Source of the DNA: Mesorhabditis belari
Taxonomy: Eukaryota; Nematoda; Chromadorea; Rhabditida; Rhabditidae
Reading direction: 5' to 3'
DNA: 64,000 nt
NCBI GenBank assembly: GCA_958450365.1
Contig: CAUEEP010000731.1
Span: 2,170,501 to 2,234,500, forward strand
Every line of letters begins with the position of its first letter. Within the stretch, counting starts at the first letter, position 1. The translations under genes and the position numbers were made by a program. The notes beneath the pieces were generated by a model. It made no database searches. It saw only the letters and a list, made by a program, of their open reading frames with translations, and was not told the DNA's origin. Shown here piece after piece: positions 54,484 to 64,000 of the stretch.

Positions 54484-57400
54484 ATGAAAGTGGATGTCAA
54501 ACTCGAGCGAGAATATGGAGAGGCGAGGAAAGCGGCTGTCCTCTCGATTCTCTTGGCCACTCTCTCCACGATTCTCTTCATTTCCTCTTTTCCGGTCTTC
54601 ATCTATTTACAGCAATCATTCAGGTTTCTTTACTACTTTGTCAATGTACTTTGTGCTCAAATTTGTAAACGCACTCTAGCTAGTGCACTTAGTTCTCAAT
54701 TTTTCTTGTTCTATCAGTCATTTCTTCAGAAAAAATGACGAATTGAATGCACTAGAAGGTGTATATTACAGATTGAAAAGTAAAAAAAAGCTTAAGCCAG
54801 CTACAGGCATAAGTCAGGTTTGAGCCAGGCAAGACCAGAAGACAGCTACAGGTCAAACTATACATGAAATCAGGCTCCAGGACAGGCAAAGTTAGGCCAA
54901 CGTCGCATATCATAAGACTAGCTTTATCTCGATTTTAGTATCAGGATCTGTTCATGTTCTATAGTACTTTAACACTGTCGCAATGACGGTATTTTGAACG
55001 TACAGTCGCGTGGTCGTATCTATTAATGTCGTAGCTATCAACTATCCCAAATTTTCAGAAACGATCTCGATCAAGAGTTGACGAGTTGCCGCCTCGATGT
55101 GTATTTGTTATGGAGAGAGTATGAAGAGGTTGGGTGTAAGAAAATTGAAAATCCAAGCAAAAGTCGAGTTTAGTTGACGGTTTACCTCAACGTGAAACCG
55201 CGGTTGAAAAGAGAGGCACAAATGAATGATGGAGAGGTGAGGCAAAGTTGCGAGTGCCAAATTACGATCTTCTTAGATTCATCATCACGTCGCTGCTCAT
55301 GGCGTCTCCGTGTTGTATGGGACGAGGATTGGTGAGTGGTAGCTTTCATCCTTTGACCCTTCTGGATTCCCAATTGGATCTGAAGGAGGGGTTGGCTGAA
55401 GGCAGCTAGCGCTTCACTAGAAGTCCTGACTAGAAACCAGCTACAGGTCAAACTATACAAGAAATCAGGCTTCAGGTAAAGCTAGACAAAGCTAGGCAAA
55501 GCTAGGCCAAGTCAAGGCAGAAGGAAGTCAGGCCTGGAAAAATTCGGTCAATATAGAGTAGATAGATCCAAGGTAAACCAGACCAGGTTTGAGCCAGGCC
55601 AGATGCCAGAGATCAGAATCCCAGAGCTAGGCCTGACAGGTCAGACCAAACCACGCTAGAAGACAGACCAGGTCAGCAAACAGGCTAAAAGCCAGGCCTG
55701 TATCTTAGCTTTGCCAACCCGTTACTTACTATTAGGCATTCAACCATCTTCTCACTTCTCAAACTCCCAACCCCATCCCCCACCTCCACCAACCGACGAG
55801 CAAGTGGTGATGACCGGGAATGGGATCGGAGGAAAACGAGTTGGCACAGGGAAATCGGCGAGAGTGACCAGGAGAAAGGTGATCATACGATAGCAATGCA
55901 GAATTCGAGAATATAGACAAATTAAAGCCAAATTTTTCCATGAGCTAAGTGATGCCGGATTTAATTGATCAAAACACAATTAGTCATAAATTTGTACGTT
56001 CAGGATACTTCAAGAGGCTCAAAGCCTGATCGTCGCTCGAGTATTTCCCTGATTTCCGGCGGTGATTCGATAGTGCCGATCCCATTGCCAATTGTTGATC
56101 CATTGACCGGAAAAGTTCCATTTCCACAGGTGAGAGTTGAAAATTTCAAAGTAAACCCAACTATGGCTAACTTTTTAACGATGTACTTTACAGTATGCCC
56201 TTTACAGGTATACTGTAAGCGAGTGCAGATCTGGACTTGGCTTCTGGCCGGGCTCTGGCCTGCTTATAAGCACCTTGAGCCCAGCCTGAACCCTGATCCT
56301 TGGTTCAACCTTGGACCCAGGTATCCTGGGTTTACTGGTTAAAAAAGACTCTGAACTAGCCAGAAACCAGGTCTGGACCTGGAACTGTTTTCTTTTTTGG
56401 TTTCTGGGTGAATCAAGTGCACCAGAAAAGATGCCTTTTAACAGATTTGAGCTCAAAGTACACAACGATTTAGCCCCTTATCGGCCTGCCCGCCGCAGCG
56501 GTGCCCGAGCAAAACGGTTTCCTCTTGCAGGATAAAAAGTACAAAATCCACTACATCACCTCACCGACGAGGGATCAAATAAGGAATGGAATCAAATTGG
56601 AAAAGAAAAAGGTATTATGAGTCGGTTATTTGGTTGAGACAAGTCGGCTATTTAGACAAACGAACGGAGTGCTTCCATCCCAACAAATAGTAAGGTGAGC
56701 TTTTTGAAGCAAAAAACACTGACTGAAGTTTGACTAAAAGCTTGACTGAAGTTTGACTGAAGTTTGACTAAAGTCTGAAGAAATTGGCCTTAAAACTGGC
56801 TTTAGACTCAGCAGCGAAAATCCCGGTACGAGCAATTCCTCGTGCTTGACCAAACAACAACCGTTGCACCGATTTTTGCGACTCTTGGCACAAAGCCGAG
56901 AGCACCGATCGAGGTGGAATACGAGGATACGTGGAGGTTCCTTAGCTAGAGATAAATTTGTAATTTCTATGTTTATCTTTCAGCCATTTCACACAATCCT
57001 TTTCCTCAAGAGCTCCACCATCATTTGGCCCGAAACGACCCACCTCCACTCAGGCACCGATCGTTCAGCCACAGGTAAGTGTACTTTGTGCCTCGTAGAG
57101 GTCCACTCTGGCCCACTCGGCTCTCCATTTTCCTTGGGAAATTGAGGAATTCAGTGCGCTAGAAGCTCAAAGTTTTGCTCTCAAAGTATACGATAGATCG
57201 ATCCACAAACTCTACCCTGGCAGGATCCATTGACTCAACAATGGCCCCAAATTGAGCCACAGTTCATCCCGACAATGTCGTTCTTTCCACCGCAAAATGA
57301 GCACAAAGAATTCGATGAAGACGGTGGCTGCTGTGTGGGTGAGCCGGGTGATCCCGGCCCGCCCGGGATCGATGGGGATCCGGGTGGGTTGTATGAAAAA

Positions 57401-59076
57401 GAAATTTGGACATAGCTAGCCAAGGTCCTACTCCAAAGCTTATCCTGGCCTAGACCAGTAGTTCAGGCTTAGATCTAGTCTTGAGGTCCTAGCCTGTTCT
57501 ATGATTGTCTTTAACTGACCTAATATAGGACCTAATTGTAAGGCTTTTATCTGGCTATAGCTGCGTTTAGACATAGCCATGACAGAGTTTTGTCTACACC
57601 TGAACAGATCCAAGGTTTAGGTGTAGGCAAGTTTAACTCTAGCTAAGGCTTACCCTGGACCTGACTCAGTATTAGATTTAGCATTGCTAATACTGCTAAT
57701 ATGCCCTACTGCTAATACTAAGAATTATACAAATCATCCTTCATTCATAGTCTATTTTTGAGCTTTCATTTCCAGGCTTCGACGGTCTACCCGGCGAGGA
57801 GGGTCACGATGGGCAAGATGGACAAGATTTCGGAGTACGTTTCAATAAAACAGTTATGAATTTAAGTATTAACTTTGAGTATTCATTGTAGAGATTTATT
57901 AAAAAGCCGTCACTGTCCTCACTACAGTATTCTTAAGCAGAAAATCGAGACTTAAGCTGACTAGTGAGCTGAATCAGTGTTGTTGTTGTTCCCCATTGTA
58001 TACTTAAACAGGCATACTGTAAGACAGTATTAGACCTAGAATACAGTATTTTTGAGTAGTGAAAGAGTATAGTTATCTTAAGCAAAATTCTTATAACTTG
58101 TCAATTTCTAGGAGCTCCCGGTAGTGGAGTTAGGCGCCGAGGAGGACGGCTGGTGCATGATTTGCGAACCAGGAATCCCTGGACCAAGAGGTTAATTTAA
58201 ATGCAAAACAAATGCAAAAGGTGCAAACCTATCAGTTACCTACCTATCAGTTACCTATAGCTACGATCTTACCGTAACTTATGCAAATTCCCAGGTCAAC
58301 CGGGAGCTCGTGGCGACAGGGGTCCACCCGGACAGATCGGACCTCAAGGTCCAGCTGGGCGCACAAAGAAAGGGGCAAAGGGACTACAAGGTAAAAAAAT
58401 AGATAGTTAGATATTCGGATAACAAATACATCTATTTATAGGCCCAGCTGGAGTAGCTGGTCGACCTGGGAGGAAGGGTGAACCGGGTTCTGGCGGCAAG
58501 GTCATTTACGAGGAGGGACCCTTGGGACCTAAGGGTCCACCCGGGACTCCAGGACTTCCAGGGCCACCCGGAGAGGAGGGTAAGGTCTATATGGGTTATC
58601 TATTCTCTAGGTTATCTATCACACGATATGCAAATATCTAATTTAGGGATACAGGGTGTTGCTGAAGACGGGCCACTTGGAGAACGAGGCGGTCCTGGGA
58701 ATGCGGGAGTGCCTGGAATCCCCGGGATCCCAGGTCGACCCGGTCCCACTGGGAATCCTGGACCCTCAGGTGGGTAGAGAGATCTTATATAAGAAGCGAA
58801 GTATGTGTGTGTCTATTTGCTTCATAACTCGAGATCCAGTAGAGATTTTGTCCTGTTTTTCGAAGACAAGCTGTAATCGACTACGGTGGTTTTGTCTGTC
58901 AAATCAGAATTGAAAAATCTCTAGCCATTTTTGAGTAAAGTTGAAATTTGGTGTTGAGATCAAAGGCAGTAAGCTGATAAGCTGATTCAGGAAGTTGCAA
59001 GCACTGCAATCAACAACAATCATCGCAAAGGAGTCGACGGAATCGTCGTCGGCTACGATGGCGCAATAATCACTGA
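54484..59076 (+). CDS. cuticle-type collagen with long non-collagenous N-terminal region
   Basis: A secreted extracellular-matrix collagen. It starts [20 protein letters not shown], then a hydrophobic signal-anchor ([20 protein letters not shown]), as in nematode cuticle collagens. Further exons read [20 protein letters not shown], a phase-compatible short exon at about 55276-55331 and a Pro-rich piece with SARVTRRK (possible subtilisin-type site). Several exons without Gly-X-Y follow (about 55999-57300; [33 protein letters not shown]). Gly-X-Y segments begin after [18 protein letters not shown] near 57335. They are interrupted by a spacer with WCMICEPG (about 58155), run on to about 58770, and end with SCKHCN and a very basic tail ([16 protein letters not shown]). 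Stop 59074-59076. About 16 exons. The long N-terminal part is larger than in typical cuticle collagens; BLI-type large collagens are a possible comparison. Confidence 0.85.
54645..54778. mobile_element. hairpin family A copy
   Basis: ACTTTGTGCTCAAATTTGTA and CGCACTCTAGCTAGTGCACT on the left; AATTGAATGCACTAGAAGGTG and a TTACAGATTG end on the right. First intron of the collagen gene. Confidence 0.85.
57080..57190. mobile_element. hairpin family A copy
   Basis: GTGTACTTTGTGCCTCG, then AATTGAGGAATTCAGTGCGC and TAGAAGCTCAAAG. A diverged copy directly behind a collagen exon donor. Confidence 0.6.
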
Positions 59077-59194
59077 AAAAGATGGCTTTGAAACGGGAAG
59101 CTTTATGTGCAATGTGTTTATTTCTTTTTAAATAATATAGATTCTCAATCAATCAAAAGCTTCAATTTACAGTGTTTACAATTATAATTCAATT

Positions 59195-59290
59195 CAATTA
59201 CAGTGTTTACAACTTCAATTAATTCAATTAATTCAATTAATTACAATTAATTACAATTAATTACAATTAATTACAATTAATTCAATTCAA
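59195..59290. repeat. AATTAATTACAATTAATTCA low-complexity repeat
   Basis: Tandem TTACAATTAA units between the collagen gene and the next foldback element. Confidence 0.85.
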
Positions 59291-59291
59291 T

Positions 59292-59579
59292 TACCATATT
59301 TCTTCGAATAGAAAGACCGGGTAAAGAGTATGATCGCGTACTCCTGCGTAGCAGCCCTTTTTAAAATTTCTTTTCTGCATAAAAGCTTTCAATCAAGTGC
59401 TATAGAGCTGGAAAATGGCTCAAAAATCTGTTAGTGAATGTGGTATTTTTGAGTCATTTTCCACCCCTATAGCACTTCATTGAAAGCTTTTATGCAGAAA
59501 AGAAACTTTAAAAAGGGCTACTACGCAGGAGTACGCGATCATACTCTTTACCCGGTCTTCTATTCGAACAAATACGGTA
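59292..59579. mobile_element. foldback element with family C terminus
   Basis: Left TACCATATTTCTTCGAATAG, right end complementary (reads CTATTCGAACAAATACGGTA). The arms of about 120 bp continue through GGGTAAAGAGTATGATCGCG. The right terminus TACCGTATTT (inverted) is shared with the other family C elements. Confidence 0.9.
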
Positions 59580-60861
59580 GACTGTACCCTTTCCTAACAA
59601 TCATCAATTTTTTTACCACTAAGTCTCTTTTTAGAAGTTCTAAGCCTTCAATCCCTTGAGTAGATGAATTCCTTTTCGCGCACATCTTCGCGCACATCGA
59701 CATCACTTTTGATATCAAAGCCAGGTCATGTTTGTCGATTGATAATGGGCAATTGGCCAATGAAGAGAAGAAAAGAGAAAGACTTTTGAAAATCTCTATC
59801 AATTCTGTTCTCATCTATGATCACAAATGAGCACACTTTGTATACCAGCCGGCAAAAAGGGAGAGATGTTTAGGCTAAAATCTTCAGCAAGCAACGATCT
59901 GTGCCCATTTTCCATAATGGAAATTAGCATAAATGTGGAATGGAAGTTAGTGCACAGGATGGACGTTACAAACCGTGAAAGTTCTGGGCTAAGCCAGGGT
60001 ATTGAAGGGTTCTGCTGGTAGACTGAATAAAATGAATAGCTCCAATCGATCCGTCAAACCCTGAAAACCCCCGGGTACAAATTCATAACTGAATTCTTTT
60101 TGTGCAAAAACCAAAGCGAGGTATTCTTTGCGCAGCCGCGTAATCGCTCTCGATCTGGCATAGGGCTCTAGTGTAAGGGGCTTCGCTTGCCGTCTCCCTC
60201 TTAAAACTTGGTTCATTTACCCAAATAGAGCCAGGCCCCGGAACTCCCCTTGTCGTCCAAAGTTCAATTAGATTTCCTGATCGCTGACCTCGTTTTCTCT
60301 ATTTACTCAATCAATCTATACACTTGATAATTTGTGTGATTATTGTGCTTTCTCTGCACGCGGTTTCTGATCGTTTGTTGTGTTATTGGTTGAACCAAGA
60401 CACTCGGTCAAACACTCTCCTTTTTGTTTCTTCTTTTTGAAGAAAGAAGACTCCCCATCACCCCATTTCTCGTAAATTTCAGCTTTCAGCTAAGCATAAA
60501 TAGACTAAAGAGGAAATTTATTAGAAGAAAATCATCATTTCTTACTATAGAAATGAAATTTACATATGAAAAGATTAAGCAAAAGTTTACGAAAGAACTT
60601 CTATAGATTACGGTAGAATTTTTCAAGTCTCTAGCTGATCTACTTGGCTCAATTACCCAATCAAGCTCAATTAATTAGCGATATGATTGGTTCAATCGCC
60701 AATCTTAGAGCTAAATCAAACCCAAGAGAGGAGAAGATAATTTAAAGAAGTATTGTAAGAAAAGAGAGTACAAAGTACTGTAAAAGTCTGTAAGGAATAC
60801 AAAGATACTGTAGAGTTGTTGTTGTTGAAACAGTACCCAATTTCAACTAATTCTTTTAGTA

Positions 60862-60978
60862 TTATAAACGCATCCCTTCTGGCATACTCAATTCGTTTTT
60901 TTTTTCTATACAGAAACGACTGTTTTCATTAGAAAATGAAAATGATTGAGCACAGCAGAAAGGGTGTGTTTACGGGTT
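60862..60978. mobile_element. hairpin family A copy
   Basis: AAACGCATCCCTTCTGGCAT with CTCAATTCG on the left; ATTGAGCACAGCAGAAAGGG and GTGTTTACGGGTTGCACAAA on the right. Immediately followed by the 9-bp minisatellite. Confidence 0.8.
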
Positions 60979-61008
60979 GCACAAAGCTCAAAGAACAAAG
61001 AGTTTTCT

Positions 61009-61210
61009 TGGCTTTAGAGGCTTTAGAGGCTTTAGAGGCTTTAGAGGCTTTAGAGGCTTTAGAGGCTTTAGAGGCTTTAGAGGCTTTAGAGGCTTTAGAG
61101 GCTTTAGAGGCTTTAGAGGCTTTAGAGGCTTTAGAGGCTTTAGAGGCTTTAGAGGCTTTAGAGGCTTTAGAGGCTTTAGAGGCTTTAGAGGCTTTAGAGG
61201 CTTTAGAGGC
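61009..61210. repeat. perfect 9-bp minisatellite
   Basis: About 22 uninterrupted copies of GGCTTTAGA, with no variants visible. The multiple-of-three unit keeps several frames open on both strands; not a gene. Confidence 0.97.
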
Positions 61211-61315
61211 GTAAAGGCATCCCATCTGGTGCACCACTCCAGAAGTGCCAGAAGATGAAGAATCGAGTGCGCTAGAAAGTACACTAGAAAGGGTACGCTT
61301 TCACAAAGCACACGA
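61208..61315. mobile_element. hairpin family A copy
   Basis: GTAAAGGCATCCCATCTGGTG on the left; GAAGAATCGAGTGCGCTAGA and GGGTACGCTTTCACAAAGC on the right. It adjoins the minisatellite. Confidence 0.8.
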
Positions 61316-61761
61316 AGCTAGCTTCACTTCAAAAACTCGGATTTTTCAAAGCGATTCCCCATTGCGTGTCTACGTGCATTTGTCGGCGATTGATTTGCCC
61401 ATTCCATTCGCTCTTTCATTCGCTCTTTTCCCCTTCTTTCCCCCTCTCTTTTCCCCTCAGATTTGTGCCCCAAATACACACAAAATTTATCAGAAATCAG
61501 CGGAAATATTTGCATATTTCTATCAAAAATTTAGGCTAAATTTTGAATCGAAAATTTTCACGAAAATTTCTTATAAAATTCGATTTGAAGTTTCGTCGAA
61601 AATTTTGCCGAAATTTTGCCAAAATTTTCATTTCACACGTAGCCTCGAATTTCCATGGAAAAGCCGATCATTTCCATGGAAAAGCTCCAAGAAATAAGGA
61701 AATTTCCGAGAATTTTTGACTCTCGCTTATGCAAATTCACAGCTATAAGCTCAATGCAAAG

Positions 61762-61890
61762 ATGCATGAAGTCTCAATGCATGAAGTCCCAATGCATGAA
61801 GTCCCAATGCATGAAGTCCCAATGCATGAAGTCCCAATGCATGAAGTCCCAATGCATGAAGTCCCAATGCATGAAGTCCCAATGCATGAA
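61762..61890. repeat. 15-bp minisatellite
   Basis: Nine copies of ATGCATGAAGTCCCA, the first with a T variant. Confidence 0.95.
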
Positions 61891-62684
61891 AACATTCATT
61901 GGATAACAGCCAAAGTTTCAATTCAATTCAATTCAAAGCTATCAAATCCTAGTAAAACCCTGGAAAGGTTTTTGAAATAAACTTTGAAAATCGTTTATTT
62001 TTGGGTGAACTGCTGCTCACATGACTTTTGACTTCCTTGAATAACATTCAAGAACAACAACTCCTACTTGTGATCACACACACACGTGAGAGGTCTTTGA
62101 AACGTAAAAGAACCATAAAACTAAAACATAAAACATATTTTCTCTCTTCTGAAAGACTCAAAGATTTTCAAAGGCCAAAATTCTGTAAATTCTGTAAATT
62201 CTGTAAACACATCCTTTCCGGTGCACTCAATTCCCCTTTTGCTCAATTCTAATTGCGAAACATAGCCGAATGGTCATGTAAATTGTCGAAATCAGAGCTA
62301 GAGTACGATAGATTTAAGGCTATTTGTAGAAACGCAAAATGCTTAACATTTTCGATCACTCACCGATCAGCAACACCACTGCCAATAAAAGAGGACGTAT
62401 CCCTCTTCTATTGACAGTAGTGTTGCCCGCTCGCGCATACGGAGCCGTGTGGCACTATATTTCAATTTCAGGGGCATTTCAATAACTGTAATCTTTCTTC
62501 TGTATGATTTGTAGACCATTTTAGTAAATATATATATATGTATTAAAAGTTTAGTATGTAGAGTTCTCGTGTTTATAAGAGAAGAGAACTCGAGAATCTT
62601 TGTAAAGAGATCTCGAGAATAGGGAATAAGCAAAGCAAATAGGAGATTGATAATACACTAGTATATGCAGTTTGTTTTTATCTT

Positions 62685-63375
62685 AGTGGCTCTCAGGGTG
62701 CATCAAAAAGAGTGTTTTTACATGACAAAATATCACGTTTTGACCATTCTAGCTGTAGTGTTTCGTTTCGTAAATAGATATATGCAAATTCTTTTTCTTT
62801 TATTGAATCGGTGCCATAGACACTGCTGGGTTCGCTGTACGAGAAGACAGCACTGGGAAAACTGGGAAAAACGTGGATCACACGTCTTTAACAGTTTTAA
62901 TAGTTTTAATTCAATAGTTTTTTCCTAGTGACTCTCAGAGTACATCAAAAAGAGTGTTTCTACATGACAAAATATAACTTTTACCATTCTAAACCCGTAG
63001 CTGTGGTATTTCGTTTGTAAATCTTGATATATGCAAATTCTTTTTCTTTTATTTAAGCTGTGCCATAGACACTACCGGATATGCAAGCTGTACGAGAAGA
63101 CAGCACTGGGAAAACTGGGAAAAACGTGGATCACACGTTTTTAATAGTTTTAATAGTTTTAATTCAATAGTTTTATCTTATTGACTCTCAGAGTACACCA
63201 AAAAAGTGTTTCTACATGAAAAATATCACATTTTGACCATTTTAGCCGTGGTATTTCGTTTGTAAATATTGATATATGCAAATTCTTTTTCTTTTATTCA
63301 ATCTGTGCCATAGACACTACCGGGTTCGCAAGCTGTACAAAAAACAGCACTGGGAAAAACGTGAAACGTGAAAAA
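62685..63375. repeat. three diverged tandem copies of about 245 bp
   Basis: Units start at CTCTCAGGGTGCATC (62690), CTCTCAGAGTACATC (62932) and CTCTCAGAGTACACC (63185). Each has GTGTTTCTACATGAC, ATATATGCAAATTCTTTTTC, GTGCCATAGACACT and GACAGCACTGGGAAAAC. A local array with no coding signature. Confidence 0.9.
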
Positions 63376-64000
63376 CATGAAAAAACAACAAGAAACGACA
63401 AAACTCCAGAAAATCACACTAAATCATCACAATTTTTGGAAAGAACAACGCAAATTTGAAGGTTTTTTTGAAAACTGAATAGCTACAGTACATAAAAATA
63501 ACCCTGGCACGCTAAAGGACCCGAAAAAAACAGAGAAAACGATCGGAATATGACTAGTTGGCGCAAGTTATAGAAAGCTTAGATACTGTAACCGGATGGA
63601 CTACGGTATCATTGAGAAAACTTTGAATTCGGATCAAATTCAGTACGGTAAATGAGTGTAAATGTACAAAAAGTCGAAAAACAAAGACAATTCGGGTACG
63701 AGAGTTTAGAGAACATTTTAGAATCTACGATACTTTCAGACTTTGAGATTTTTACATTATGGTAACTAGAGCATATTCTAAAGCCAACAAATCACAAGAA
63801 AAGTACAGTAACTAGGGCACAGTCTATCACAAAAGCCAATTACTGGCCGAATACCGAGAGATCAAGGATCTGGGAACAAGATTTTTCTTATTTTTCTTTT
63901 ACGCTTACAACCCCAACTGTTTCGCGCATTGATTTGAGAGATTTCCGATAGGAGATTCGATGAAAAGGTAGAAGATTATCGCGGCAAAGAATGAGAGAAT

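Larger units (their letters stand above)
59580..64000. other. terminal region without recognised genes
   Basis: Apart from the repeats listed, no exon series with conserved protein content is apparent on either strand. Short open frames here are AT-rich or repeat-derived. A gene starting beyond the window cannot be excluded. Confidence 0.55.

Noticed and set aside
57235..57423. Minus-strand Gly/Pro-rich frame
   Set aside because: Antisense of the collagen Gly-X-Y region.
60929..61311. Long repetitive open frames on both strands (Ala-Ser-Lys, Phe-Arg-Gly, Leu-Lys-Pro repeats)
   Set aside because: Produced by the 9-bp GGCTTTAGA array, which keeps frames open in several phases.
61245..61697. 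150-codon plus-strand open frame
   Set aside because: Starts in a hairpin family A copy and runs through AAAATTTTC-rich sequence; no conserved domain seen.

Overview
The window reads as a nematode nuclear genome. The evidence is AT-rich DNA, many small exons with TTTTCAG-type acceptors, trans-splice-like acceptors just upstream of start codons, tight same-strand gene clusters with about 100 bp between poly(A) signal and next start, and a cuticle-type collagen. No mitochondrial, bacterial or viral gene was recognised. Gene models below were assembled by eye from splice signals and reading-frame phase. Exon ends are therefore approximate where stated.

Layout. (1) 0.9-15.9 kb, plus strand: a long multi-exon gene for a Cys-rich ectodomain, a single membrane segment and a short tail. 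It is possibly a nematode EFF-1/AFF-1-type cell-cell fusogen (tentative). Its introns carry a deleted piggyBac copy at 1.3-2.0 kb and many hairpin repeats. (2) 15.9-16.8 kb: a foldback element with a tRNA-like module in each arm. (3) 17.4-27.9 kb, minus strand: an F-box-like protein, a gamma-tubulin complex component and eIF2D in head-to-tail order, compatible with an operon. (4) 28.5-32.6 kb, plus strand: roadblock dynein light chain followed 160 bp later by the mitochondrial AAA ATPase ATAD3, again operon-like. (5) 32.6-39.4 kb: about 6.8 kb without a recognisable gene, containing GC-richer islands of unknown nature. (6) 39.5-43.4 kb: a two-finger C2H2 protein. (7) 45.5-49.2 kb: a divergent ionotropic glutamate receptor. 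(8) 49.5-51.6 kb: tRNA-derived SINE-like copies inside and beside a small minus-strand gene predicted to be N-myristoylated. (9) 52-53.6 kb: minisatellites. (10) 54.5-59.1 kb: a cuticle-type collagen with an unusually long non-collagenous N-terminal part. (11) 59.1-64 kb: repeats only.

The most distinctive property is the repeat load. At least fifteen copies of one short hairpin family (A) share arms around TTCTGGTGCACT. There are four copies of a second palindromic family (B). A set of elements with TACCGTA-type termini (C) spans 67 to 909 bp. Several tandem arrays and local exon-edge duplications are also present. The genes do not form one pathway. The operon-like clusters combine housekeeping functions: translation, microtubule nucleation, dynein transport and mitochondrial organisation.
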